Shown here piece by piece: positions 33,194 through 45,220 of a stretch of 64,000 nucleotides of DNA. Location of the stretch: the NCBI GenBank assembly GCA_946800325.1, contig OX326956.1, positions 9,093,167-9,157,166 of the forward strand. Reading direction: 5' to 3'. Under the pieces are notes generated by a model that was not told where the DNA came from, ran no database searches, and saw nothing but the letters and a program-made list of their open reading frames with translations. The position numbers and the translations under genes are program-made. The DNA comes from Luzula sylvatica (Eukaryota; Streptophyta; Magnoliopsida; Poales; Juncaceae). Each line of letters starts with the position of its first letter. The stretch's first letter is position 1.

Positions 33194-34003
33194 TATTATA
33201 TTTGCTATATTTGCTAAACAGACAAGCAATTCCATTTCAGAAGATTTTGAATTTGAATCGTGAATATTATGGATATGAATAACAAAGAAAAGAAATCATT
33301 TTGAAATGCGAATTCAAGATTTGGAAAACTTTCCAAAAGATTTTTATCATCAAATCAAAAGAAATCCAAGTTCTTCTGGTCTATTGTACATCCACCCTAT
33401 TCATTTTTGTTTAAGCTAATCAATCAAGTTGATTTTTTTAATTGGTTTGAGTTGTACATTTGTTTTGGTTTTATTATATATGAATTATGAATATATTCCA
33501 TTTTGGTTGAAATATTAATATTTCTAATTATTAGTTTAATAATATTTGATAATTTTTAGATCAAAATATTTTAAAAGCCATAATATATTATTTTAGGATA
33601 ATATATTTCAAGCTATTTTTTAGAACATACTATTTTTTTTCTTATTCTCAAACTATTATTTTTACATTCGGTTGTAAAAAATATGCCATGTACAAACAAT
33701 ATATTACCTAATATCCAAAAAAAAATTGAATGTATTTATTTTTTGGACGAGTTTCGTATAGATTTTATTATTATGTTTGGTTTGCTAAATTAGTGTAATA
33801 AAGATTCGTTATTTTTATGGGAATATTATTACCACTAAAATTTATGATTTTCCTCTATTTTTATGTTTAAATCCTTTTCTCAATAGAAAATTGTCTGCAA
33901 TCTTTTTTTCAATAATTTTGTTTATTTTAACTAAAAATAATAATTACCAGTATGTCTCTCATATCCGTATCTCTATTTTTAATATGGTACCACACATTCA
34001 TGT
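33194..34003. other. AT-rich intergenic, related to the 44.6-44.85 kb repeat
   Basis: 33540-33760 resembles 44620-44820 (same order of 'attattttaca', 'gtatttatt' words and a 'gttggaaaaagtttc'-like end). It belongs to the noncoding repeat duplicated in the 37.8-44.7 kb region. No gene. Confidence 0.4.
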
Positions 34004-34011
34004 ATTGGATG

Positions 34012-34569
34012 CTATGTTACGCGGATACTCCAAAAACGCCGAAGTATCCTGAGGATACGGGTATCCGATACGGATACGGGTGCGATACGGCTGCGATACG
34101 TATCGGATACGCCACGTGGAGTATCCGAATTTTTTAATATTATTTTTTTTCGGATACGGCGGGGATACGGCAGGATACGGCAGGATACGGCTGGGATACG
34201 TTTAGGATACGGCTGGGATACTCCATTTAGGATACTTCGGCCCAATATATGTTTTGGCCCATAATATTTTTAAATAATTTGTATATGATACTTCTAGGAT
34301 ACTTCTAGGATACTTCTAAAACTAGTTTTAGGATACTTCTAAAATAATTTAAGATAATTTTATGATACTTGTATTGTTATGTTGATTTTTTTTATTGTTA
34401 TGATATTTAATTTAAAAAGATTATTTATTTATTTATTATATATAATATAAATATATTAAAATAATAACTATATAGCCGTATCCGTATCCGTGATTTTTCA
34501 AAAATTGCCGTATCGCCGTATCCGTATCGTATCGGATACGATACCCGTACCCGTATCCGTGCAACATAG
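34012..34569. mobile_element. 558-bp hAT-type MITE, copy 1
   Basis: Ends are inverted copies: CTATGTTACGCGGATAC on the left, CTATGTTGCACGGATAC inverted from the right. The exact 8-bp duplication ATTGGATG lies at 34004-34011 and 34570-34577; 8 bp is diagnostic of the hAT superfamily. The subterminal parts are packed with GGATACGG and its complement, as in hAT elements where the transposase binds repeated subterminal motifs. Noncoding. Shorter copies lie at 40467-40610 and 53325-53465. Confidence 0.93.
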
Positions 34570-34577
34570 ATTGGATG

Positions 34578-35521
34578 ATAAACAAACTTCAAACAATTTA
34601 AATAGTGATTGGAATTGGAATTACCAGTATGTGCTATGTTTTCAATGCTGTGTTAAGTTTATCTTAAGTAATTTTGTTTTTTAATCTATATTAATCAAGT
34701 CTCTTAAAATGAAATTTTGTTGTAAAAGCTCTAGCTATTTAAAGAAATGCTCTGTGCTTGACACAGTCACTAATTTGGGACAGATTTGATGGGAATGTAG
34801 AGAGTAGCAATGTATTTAATTTGTTCGTCAAAGATCATTAATTTTTTTTTTTATTTTTTTTTTTAACAAATTGTACTCGTGCTTAAGAGTCATAATATTA
34901 GTAAGAAAATTATTTTAGCATATAATTAAAATTGATTGACATGAATACAATTCATTAGCATAATTTACAACACGTAATACACCAAAACATCCTTATTTCT
35001 ATGCTTAGATTCAAAAATAAATTTCAGATCCTAATCTTGTTTCATTTTCTAATATTGATGAAACAAATTTTCTTGAAAGCTTCGATATTCTTCAAACATT
35101 TGTTCCTTTCTTATCCTTGAATAATTATTCTTCGGAGAAAATGTATTTCCTGCACCTTCAATCCAACAAAACATGTTAGTATTCTTCTCAGATCCAATAA
35201 GTAACACTTTTTCAATTTAACCCAAACTTTTTCAGAATTTAACCCAAACTTAATGAACTACAAACACACCAATTTCAGTTAAAAAAAATACCAATTTCAG
35301 TTTAAAACACATTAATTTCGAATAAATGTGATATTGATGAAGATTTTTGATATCAATTGACGAAAGATACCAATTAAGTCAAAAAAACCCAAATAAAAAA
35401 AATATCATTAATTAACCTCAAGCACACTAATTTTCAGTTAAAATACATTAATTTCAAAGAAATGTCCAAAAGCTGAAGATATTTGACATCGATTGATAAA
35501 AAAAAAAATACCTATTCTCAC
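34578..35521. other. AT-rich intergenic
   Basis: No gene supported. T- and A-rich runs at 34840-34865. Repeated 'aatttcagttaaaa' words at 35270-35450 suggest transposon debris. Confidence 0.4.
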
Positions 35522-36616
35522 CTTGAGTGAAGCAATCTGGTCGCTTGCCGAGTTGTGGCGTTTCTCTCGCTTCCTTTCTCGATTCATGGCAGATCGTCTC
35601 TCGAAGATCGCAGCGATCACTCCTCAATCCCATGGGAGGTGACTCCGGTGAGGAGAGACCAGAATCTCTTTGCTCGGGTTTAGGTGCCGAAGAAGCTCTC
35701 CATCCACCAGAATCAGCACTTCTCCATAGTTTATCTACATTCATATTCTGCGAAAAATATAACAAAAATTAAATGATAATTAACATTAATTAAAGATTTT
35801 TACATCCAAAAAATTGAAATAAGGATAGTTTCAAACAATCAAACCTCCACGATAGAAAATGAGATCGTGAAGCCAAAAAAATAGCAGAGAGAGAGAATGC
35901 ATATCACTACTAGTAATTTCCACGAAAAATTCTTTGACCTGGACAGTAATTTTAATTTCCAGTAATCTACAGAACAGATTTTAGGAATTATAAATTTGAT
36001 TGAGAAAAAGAAAGTTACAAAAATTTGTGTTTTAGATGCCTCAATCCATTTCCTCCCCTCCGACCACAAATCTCAATTCTCACCTCCCCTACATGAATTA
36101 ACCAAAAAATTGATATTCAAAATGTTCAGAATCATTAATAAATTAGAAATTTGCAAGAACGAATAGTTGATTCTGTATATGCAGTTTCCAAATTACCTTC
36201 TCATTGGTATCAGTATGAAGTATAAAGTACGAACCTTTCCTGCAAATTAAATTAGTTGAGAATTATATAGAAATTAATAGCTCCCTTTACGATTACACTG
36301 AGACGAGTAAGTAATGCATGACAAAGAAAAATAAGAAAGAGTAAAATCCCCAAATTTCAAAGGAATTAAAAAAAAAAGTGTGAAGGATCCTAATTTTGCA
36401 TAAAAGATATATTTAGAGATCGATAATGTTAAGCACACAAAAATGAAGTAGATTGCAAAAATACTACCTTGAAGCTCTGTGCAATATTATCCGATGAGAA
36501 CAAACCAGAGAGGTTTAGGAACCTTAGTTTCCATGAAGAAAATCAATCTCCTGATCTTATTATCTAATCAATTGAGAGAGAGGAACACAGAGGGTCACAA
36601 TGGCGGTCGGAAGGGA

Positions 36617-36652
<36 letters not shown>

Positions 36653-36660
36653 ATTAACAG
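35522..36660 (-). CDS. 5' exons of an unassigned gene, possibly O-fucosyltransferase-like
   Basis: Minus strand. A CT-repeat leader (36650-36619) precedes a leader exon ending at a GGTAG-type donor near 36468. A short open exon sits at about 36236-36195 (GSYFILHTDTNEK before GTAATTT). A clear exon at 35747-35522 runs between TTCGCAG and GTGAGA and reads NMNVDKLWRSADSGGWRASSAPK and onward, 75 codons. The LWRxxxSxGWRASSAP pattern recalls the start of plant O-fucosyltransferase-like (GT106) domains, but the usual NGYLRVRCNGGLNQQR block is not clearly present in any frame. It could be a decayed member or an unrelated gene. No downstream exon was found. Confidence 0.35.
36619..36650 (+). repeat. 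(AG)16 microsatellite
   Basis: 32 bases of uninterrupted AG, read as CT on the minus strand, in the presumed 5' leader of the minus-strand gene. CT runs in leaders are common in plants. Confidence 0.95.
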
Positions 36661-37202
36661 TAGTTGTATAAGTACAATAGTTCAATTGCAGACGTAATAA
36701 CAGTAGCCCCAATTGTAGGGATGTGGCTAGTTAACAAATATGTTAACTAATTTACCCTTATATTGAAAGTTAACAAATATGTTTAACTTGACAGAAAATG
36801 AGTGCAATGACTAATTTACCCCTATATTGATAAGCTTACGATTATCATCGCTTGAGTTACGACCTTGCAATGAGGGATGTGGCTAGTTGAACTCATTGTT
36901 TTTTAGGGTCCAATGAGAAAAAAGATGCGTGTCGATTTAAAGTTTTTTTCCAATAGAGAAGGACGTGTCGAGATTTGCTGCAGTAATTGGAGGTGTCGAT
37001 TTCGTCACAGTAACAAGCTTGTACCTTGCAGAGGAATAAAGAGGTGGATGTAAGAAAGAATTTGGCTGAGAAATAGGCGTCCAGATTTGTCGATATGGTG
37101 AGTTCCCTTCTCCCTATCAATTATGGTGCTATTGAAATGTTGAAAATTAATTATATTAAACATGAAAACTGCAAGACATGCAATTTTTTGTTGATCAGTC
37201 GA
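36661..37202. other. Noncoding, with a repeated word
   Basis: AGGGATGTGGCTAGTTAAC and AGGGATGTGGCTAGTTGAAC occur at about 36718 and 36873, about 155 bp apart, and 'ttaccc(t/c)tatattg' words repeat between them. It is probably a small transposon remnant. No gene. Confidence 0.4.
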
Positions 37203-37325
37203 ACGTTAGTTCTAATTTTTTGTTGCTATTGAAATGTATAAGAGTTTGTTGTGTACGTTAGTTCTAATTTTTTGTTGCTATTGAAATGTATAAGAGTTTG
37301 TTGTGTACGTTAGTTCTAATTTTTT
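37203..37325 (+). repeat. 52-bp tandem repeat, 2.4 copies
   Basis: Identical units begin at 37203, 37255 and 37307 (ACGTTAGTTCTAATTTTTTG, then 'ttgctattgaaatgtataagag'). The near-identity of the copies implies a recent duplication. Confidence 0.9.
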
Positions 37326-38822
37326 TGTGTAACCAATGATTTGAGTGTAACCAATTTATTTTCCAATTCCTTGTTATTAATGTAATCATTTTGACTACAA
37401 GTGAGACAAAGTTTGAACTTTTTCTCTCTCATTAATCTCGACTCCTATGAAAGAGAGGCATGGTCGTCATCGTCATCGTGCACGAAAGTTGGATCAAACG
37501 GTGATGTTGTGTCATTTCCCGACATTGTTTGCCAGCAAGAGGGACGAAATAATGAAGAGCGACACAGAAAGGGAGAAGGAACAAAGATATTTCCAAAGCT
37601 TTCCAAATTAAATTAATGGCATGTGTTTCTTGAATAAGGCTTTCTAAGTTTCTCATTTTTAACAAACGGAATATTAAAAGAGGTTAAGAATGAAGTTAAA
37701 TTGGATCAGAACAATTTGATCATCATTAGATCTAACGGTTTAGAAAATACATGGACAAAATATGGTGCATCGGACCAGCTCCGGACCCGAATAATTTATA
37801 AGCATATTTTGCTTGAAATTTAATTAACAAGCAACTTTACTTACATGACTTATATGCATTAGAAATTCCTCATGTATTTTAATACTTAATAGAAGGAAAT
37901 TTATTCAAAAATAATATCGGATGAATAATAATTAGTGCATGATATGTGCACCTGGCATTTTTTATAATACTCAAATTTATTTAAAAATAGTAATAGTTAT
38001 AATATTAATTTTCCTTCTTTTTTTATACAAAAAAATATTTTAAATAATATTAATAGTTTCATTATAATTCTCCAGAATTTGGAATTAGCTTAAAATGTAG
38101 TGTTTCCAAAAGTCCAATTTGTTAGAATAGCTCCGACTTTCTCAAATTGCAAAAAATAGCACTTTCGCGAGACCTTCTGGCGAAAGAGAATGATGTTTCG
38201 CCAAAGGCTATGGTGAAAATGTTTAGCCATAATTTTTGCTCATTTACCTGAATTTTTTTTTAACTAATCCAATTTCGCCAGGCCATCTGGTGAAAGAGGA
38301 ATATAATATTTGTTTTATTATTTTGTATAATCGTTTCATTTTAATGTAGCAAAAAAATAATGCATTTTCCACTTGTCTTGCTGGCGAAATTGCAGGTAGC
38401 AGCACTTGCTCAGGGACTTGTAAAATTTTAGGGATTGAATTTGGTTTCTTTTTTTATTTATTACTTTTTTTGAATGATTGTGTGAAATTGGACAGTTTTA
38501 TCTCAAATTTTCAATTAATTATAGATTTATGTGAAGAAATAGCATTACGAGTTTTTTTGTGATGTTTAAAACAGTATAATAAACATTTATGTATTATTTA
38601 CCAGTTTGTACTTCTTTTTCATGTTTGCAAATTTGTTTGTTTAATAAGAAAAATAAAAAAATATTTGGACAATTAGGTTAAATTTCTATGAAAATTCTCC
38701 ATTTCTATATCTATTTTGTAAAATAAATTTGACTTCTTTTATATTTTTTAAACTACCAAAAAATATCATTTTTATATGTTACAAATAATTTATAAAAATC
38801 AAATTAGTCGTAATATATTATA

Positions 38823-39483
38823 GGGAGATTTACATATTTACCCTTTCTTAAACTTAAAATTACATGTTTACCTTTCTTAAAATTAAAATAACATATTTAC
38901 CCTTTCATAAATCTAAAATATTATATTTATCCAAAAATTGAAAACCATCCAATTTTTCAGTTAAAATTAACCGTCAATTATTTTATCATTTACATATTTA
39001 CCCTTCAAAAATCCAAATTTTCATATTTACTTTTTTAAAAATAAAAATATCATATTTACCAAAAGAATATAACGAGGTAGGCTCATAAATAATCATTCTA
39101 CCAATCTCAAATGACAAAAACAAAAATTTTAAAAATAAAACTTCATTTTAAAAATATAATCATAACTAAAAATATTATTAAATTGTAGGGCGTAATTTTT
39201 TCTTGTCGAGTGAGTAAGGGTTCATATGTTACTTTTATTATGGTGAGAGTAAATGTGATATTTTTATTTTTAAAGGGGTAATTGTAACATTTTGGATTTT
39301 TAGAAGGATAAAATAGTAATATTAAATGTTGACCGTTAAGTTCAATGGAGAAATTTGATGATTTTTAATATTTGGGCAAATATGATATTTTAGATTTATG
39401 AAAGGATAAATATGATATTTTAATTTTATGAAGGGTAAATATGTAATTTTAAACTTAACAAAAGATAAATATGTAGATCTCCC
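38823..39483. mobile_element. 661-bp Mutator-like MITE with 9-bp target duplication
   Basis: Inverted arms of about 160 bp: GGGAGATTTACATATTTACC on the left and GGGAGATCTACATATTTATC inverted from the right. The arms are built of alternating 'tatttaccctttc' and 'ttaaaattaca' words. Identical 9-mers TATATTATA flank it at 38814-38822 and 39484-39492. Noncoding. Confidence 0.88.
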
Positions 39484-40466
39484 TATATTATAAAAATCAA
39501 ATTAGTCATAGTTTATAAAATGTATCAAGTTTAAAATAATATAAATCCATTATGTGTTACTGTTACAAATAATTTTTATCATACATTAATATTTACAATT
39601 ATTAATTTTTATCATATATTAATATTTGCAAATTGGACATAAAAACACAGTTCTTTTTACAAATTGAGTTTTTGCGAAGGCTACATGTCAAAAATATTCC
39701 AGAATTTGTGTTCTCCTGACAAATTGCCCTTTTTCGCTCTTTCATTTTCTTCATCAATCGTTCGTGCCATTCGTGCCATGTAACTTCAATTATTTTCTCC
39801 TCGCCATGTTATCTTCACAAATTTTGCATTTTTCATTTGTACACGTATTCGCAACAAATTTAGTGTGACCTTCACACTCTTATGTGTGAGTAAGGTAAGG
39901 AGTACATGAATTGAAAGTGCATGCAAATTCATAACTATACATTTTGATTTTCTTTTTCCTTTTTCCCTTACCAATTTAGATTTATGCGAAAATACTTCAC
40001 TCAAAAATATGTATCGATGCTTCTAAAATTGAGATATTGGATGAAATTAAAAAGTAACGATATTTTTGAAGTACTTAGTAATTTGTGCCTAAACAAAACA
40101 AAAGAACCCGCATAAATGCTAAAATGACATTTTGTTTTTTCCGACGAGGAATCGACCAATTGGTTGGAGGATTTTTCATGATTTTGGCCTCAATTGATAT
40201 CATCTACGTTGCTTTGTATTGCGTATTTGATTGAAAAATAAACTTTCGAGTCACATTAAAACCCATTTGACTGATATTTTAGTTGAAATATTTTTTTTTG
40301 AATGGGCTTTTTTTTTTTTTTTAGTTGAAATATTATATACTACGATGTTAGAAGCAGAGGTGTGATATTTGTAATTATATTTATCATTCCAAATATATAT
40401 TGTTATTTTTATGATAATAGTAATATAGTTCTAAAATAAAAATATGTAAATGCTCGGGTTTGTAAG

Positions 40467-40610
40467 CTATGTTGTGCGGATATTTCGAAAAATCAAAATA
40501 TACCCGTATCCGATACGTGTATCGTATCCTAAATCATATGTTAAATTAGCGTATCACCGTATCCGATACGTGTAACCGTATCGCCGTATCGACGTATCCG
40601 AACAACATAG
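40467..40610. mobile_element. 144-bp hAT-type MITE, copy 2
   Basis: Starts CTATGTTGTGCGGATA and ends with its inverted form (TATCCGAACAACATAG). The exact 8-bp duplication TTTGTAAG lies at 40459-40466 and 40611-40618. In duplicated copy B the same place (about 44460-44480) reads GGGCTTTGTAAGTCTAC without insertion and with a single TTTGTAAG. This natural empty site proves the element and dates it after the segmental duplication. Confidence 0.95.
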
Positions 40611-40810
40611 TTTGTAAGTCTACAAACTACGATCCTAATATATTATGAAAATAAAATTAGTTGTTGTTTATAAAATGTATTAAGTTTAAAATAATATAAA
40701 TCTATTACGTATTACGAATAATTTTATCATATTTTAATTTTTACAATTATTAATTTGATTGTACTTTATAATTTTAATATTAAAACATTTATATTTTAAG
40801 TCATAATATA

Positions 40811-42149
40811 TTGGTTTAGAATAATATATTTAGAACATTTTTTTATAATATTCTTGTTTTCTTACTATTATTTTTTACATCAAAAACAAATATAGTCATA
40901 ACATTTGCTATATAGAACAACATATCGCCCATCTTCATTCTTCACTACAAATTTAGAACGACTCCCAAACTTTATGAACTCAACATGCATGCAAATTGGT
41001 AACTTTAAAAGTTGATTTTTTCCCTTTCGCCTAGCCAATTTACATTTATGCGCAAATATTTCCGTCCAAAAAATATTCCAATGTTTCTAAAAATTGAGAT
41101 ATTGGATGAAATTGACAAATAAAAATTGTTTGAAGTACTTGGTAATTTGTTCCTTGACGAGCAATCGACGGTTGTGTTGAAGACACGATTTGTAATAAAA
41201 TATCGTCCAGATTATTTTGAGAATTTCAATATTTATATTTGTTAGAATATCTTTGAAGGCGTGATTTATAAATCAGAGTCTCAATTTAATTGAAATTATG
41301 GCCAAAGCACGGAATATCTTTGAAACTATGGCCTCAATTTAATTATGTTTTTAATTGTATTACAAATTATATATTTGTATGATAATATTAATAATATCAT
41401 CTCATAATAAAATTATTTAAACTCATTTATTTATGATTATATATATGTTTTACAATTACTTTACATTATGATAGCAAAGCATCTCGTTTTCTTAATCAAA
41501 TAATAACATTTATTCTAATGTCATTGTATAATAATATATGAGATATAACACGATTTTATGAAAAAAACATAAACAAAAATATTATATTATTATTCACAAT
41601 ATTTCATACAATATCAAATATAAAAATAATGAATCATACGACATATGTAGTAACATATGATTAATTATATAGTACTAATATGCAATAAAAATTATAAATA
41701 ATATAAAAACTTAATAGTGAAAGTCATTTAATAAATAATATAAAATTTAATGTAGCATAAGCATAAATATAAATATATTGTGATACAATTTTATTTTAAG
41801 ATGATCTTTTAATTGTCATAAAAAGTATTATTTCATATTAAAATAAAATAAAATTTACATTGGTCACTGCGTTTAAAATAAAATAATATTTTAAAATGAG
41901 ATTAATATAGCATAAAATAATTATATTTAATATGATATCATCGTCATCATAAAAATGATTTTTCCTAATAAAATAAAAAATATAATTTCAATGCTCGTCG
42001 CGTAACCTGAGTATTCTCCTAGTATTTATTATAGTACATGTGTAACATATAAATAATAATGATAACTTTACAAAAAATATTAATATGTTACGGTTCGGTG
42101 TGTGTAAATTTTTATTTATTATCTTCTCTGGATTATATCAGATGCAAAA
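40811..42149. other. AT-rich intergenic with a partial repeat copy and a Helitron-type end
   Basis: 40940-41170 is a diverged third copy of the 39.9-40.06 kb block. At 41992-42015 TCGTCGCGTAACCTGAG precedes CTAGT, matching the word at 5130-5158. No gene. Confidence 0.4.
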
Positions 42150-42288
42150 TAGGCTGAATAATTTATAAGCATATTTTGATTGAAATTTCATTAACAAGGA
42201 ACTTTAATTACATGACTTATATGTGTTAGAAATTCCTCATGTATTTTAATAGAAGGAAATTTATTTAAAAATAATATCTGATGAATAA

Positions 42289-42712
42289 TACACCCTTTTA
42301 TAAGGGTATTTTGGGTATTTTAAAAATTAATTATATTTGTAAAAGATGTATCATAAAAATTATTTTTTACGGAGATTTTTTTTCTTTAAATGAACAAAAA
42401 AAAATCCAATTTAGTCAAACATTAATTGATATATATATATATACTTGAGACTTACCTTAAATATTCATAAATGGATAATTATTCAAAATATCCTTGAAAA
42501 TGAGTGTATCATAAGGATAACAGGGAGACTAGGTGGCACGAATTAAATTACCGAATTGATCCCGAAGTATAGTATATGGTAAAAATCTTGATGGATTCAT
42601 GTGGGGCTCATTAACAATTTGTATGTATTTTTATAATTCGGGAATAGATTTGTATTTTACTTCGGGAGCTCAAGTGTTTTTATAAGGATAATGATGTATG
42701 ATAGAAGGCCCC
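42289..42712. mobile_element. Copy of the 2.26-kb MITE, interrupted by a nested insertion
   Basis: 42289-42512 and about 42690-42712 match the element at 2261-2521 (TAAGGGTATTTTGGGTATTT, then GTATGATAGAAGGCCCC). About 175 bp of unrelated DNA lies between (42515-42690, ATAACAGGGAGACTAGGTGG onward), nested near the right end. The matching place in copy A carries neither. Confidence 0.7.
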
Positions 42713-43950
42713 ATTTTATAATACTCAAATTTATTTAAAAATAGTAATAGTTATTGTATTAATTTTCATTCTTTTTTTATACGAAAATTAATTTAAATAA
42801 TATTAATAGTTTCATAATAATTCTCCAGAATTTGTGTTCTCCAGACATTACAGAATATTAGTTTCCAGTTTTTTTTATACGGACACGTACTTAAATAATA
42901 GTTATAGTTTTCCCAAAATTTAAGTTCTGGTAACATTACTAAAGTTTTATACTGCAATAATTTACAAAAAAAATTGAAAAAAAAATCTGTAAATTAAGAT
43001 TCTTACTTTTAAAATATTTATCAATGTATATAACAAATTATGATCATTCAAAGATATTTTGAAAAAATAAAAAGAAAGCAAACTATACAATGATAATTGA
43101 TTGTCTTGTATTATGTGCAAGGGATACTCAGAATATTTCAGATGCTTTCTTCCCAATAGGAGACATACATGACACGTCCATTTGAAATTCACAGAATATT
43201 CACAACAGACCATTTATTAGAGATCCTCAATTCAAAGGCAAACATGACACGTCCATAAATTTATATCCTCAAAACTTTACCATAAAATGCATAACACGAA
43301 CCAATAGATATTTACATGTTTTTCCCTAACAAAATTTTGTGTCGAATGGTTTTTAAACCAACAAAAGAACTAAATACGCAAATAATTATAACATACATTT
43401 TTCTTTCTATTGAATATGTGGACAAAAAATATCATATTTGTAAAAAAAAAAAGTTAGAGCACATTTATAATATATTGTGACAAATTACTCTTACTAAAAA
43501 CAAATTTTAAGAATAAATCATGACGTGAAACTTCTCATAATACTAACTTAAATCTTCGTACCTCGTGCCAGATTGGAGCATGCATACTGCGGTCCATTAT
43601 GGTTTCATGCACAGATGATATCCTCGCCATGTTATCTTCACAAATTTTGCATTTTTCATTTGTACACGTATTCGCAACAAATTTAGTGTGACCTTCACTC
43701 TCTTATGTGTGAGTAAGGTAAGGAGTACATGAATTCAAAGTGCATGCAAATTCATAACTATACATTTTGATTTTCTTTTTCCTTTTTCCCTTACCAATTT
43801 AGATTTATGCGAAAATACCTCACTCAAAAAGATGTATCGATGCTTCTAAAATTGAGATATTGCAGGAAATTGAAAATTATCGATGCTTCTAAAAAGATGT
43901 ATCGATGTGCGTAGACAAAACAAAAGAACCCTCGTAAATGTTAAAATGAT

Positions 43951-44141
43951 AATAGGAGTAGGGTAGGTTAGTAGAATATTACTTTTACTTCGGTTCTAGT
44001 TTTAGTTTTGCTCCTGTAATAAGGTAACAAAACGCTTGTCAAGAATACTTGGCAAGCCCCCATTTGTAAATTCACCCCCTAATTTATTAATACAAAAGCC
44101 GCGCAATGTTATCCGTTGCTCACTCAAAAAAAAAAAAAATG
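43951..44141 (+). mobile_element. Short retroposon with poly(A) tail
   Basis: About 190 bp, absent from copy A, ending TTAATACAAAAGCCGCGCAA, a short spacer and a run of about 14 A. An 'aaatg(t/c)taaa' word on both sides may be the target duplication. It resembles the 3' end of a plant LINE; no protein is left. Confidence 0.5.
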
Positions 44142-45220
44142 CTAAATACGATTGGTTGGAGGATATTAACGATGAAAAATGAGCAAAATTTTAGGACAAA
44201 CTCAATTTTCATGATTGTCTTAATTGATACCATGTACGCTGCCTATATTGTCTATTCGATTGAAAAATAAACTTGTTTTGTAGTTTCGAGTCACATTAAG
44301 ACCCATTCGAGTAACATTTTGGTTCAAATATTATATACTACGATGTTTGATGCAGAGATGTGATATTGTAAATATGATTATCATTCTAAATGTATATTGT
44401 TATTTTTATGATGATAATAGTAATATAATTTTAAAATAAAAAATATGTAACTTCTCGGGCTTTGTAAGTCTACTAAATACGATCCTAATATATTATGAAA
44501 ATCAAATTAGTCGTAGTTTATAAAATGTATTAAGTTTAAAATAATATAAACCTATTATGTGTTATAAAATGATTTTATCATATATTAATATTTACAATTA
44601 TTAATTTAATTGTACTTTATAATTTTAAGATTAAAATATTTATATTTTAAGTCATTATATATTAGTTTAGAATATATATTTCGAGCATTTTTTTATAATT
44701 TACTTGTTTTCTTACTATTATTTTTTACATCAAAAACAAATATAGTCATAACATTTGTTATATAGAAACAACAAATTGCCTAAGATCCAAAACAATTGAT
44801 TGTATTTATTAGTTGGAAAAAGTTTCTTATTAATTTCATTTTTATGTGGTTGAAGCATGGGAAAAAGTTTTGTTATACGGGTCATTGTAGGTGGTTGACG
44901 GAAGGGCATGCGGATCGTTATCAGAAGTAACGCTTTGACGACACCGAGGAACACGAGTTAGCTCCTGTGACTCCAAGTGGCACACACTTTTCAAATCTCT
45001 TGTTCTAAAGTATTAGGCGTAGCCGCGTAACAGAGATTGAACAAGTCCAACAACGTCTTATTCTAACACTGTGCAAGATGGAGAGATATTTTCTTCCCTC
45101 GTTCTTCACGATTATGGTACATCTAATGATTCATTTAGTTTACGAGGCTAAACTTGGAGGACCGGTACACTACAGGTGGTTATATCCTTTTGAGAGGTTA
45201 GTGTTAAAATTCACAATTAA

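Larger units (their letters stand above)
37785..40810 (+). repeat. Segmental duplication, copy A
   Basis: Blocks at 37785-38085, 39770-40060 and 40130-40800 match, in order and orientation, copy B at 42150-44700. Examples are TGACTTATATGCATTAGAAA, GCCATGTTATCTTCACAAAT and TTTCGAGTCACATTAAAACC. Copy A is interrupted by about 1.6 kb (38.09-39.70), which includes the 661-bp MITE, and by a 144-bp hAT MITE. No coding capacity. A shorter third relative lies at 40940-41170. Confidence 0.8.
42150..44700 (+). repeat. Segmental duplication, copy B
   Basis: Direct-oriented partner of copy A, with the same block order. It has its own insertions, absent from A: an interrupted MITE at 42289-42712 and a small poly(A) retroposon at about 43951-44141. 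It lacks A's hAT MITE and 1.6-kb insert. Noncoding. Confidence 0.8.

Noticed and set aside
34012..34569. GGATACGG cluster as a satellite or telomere-like array
   Set aside because: Inverted ends and an exact 8-bp duplication show it is a hAT-type MITE.
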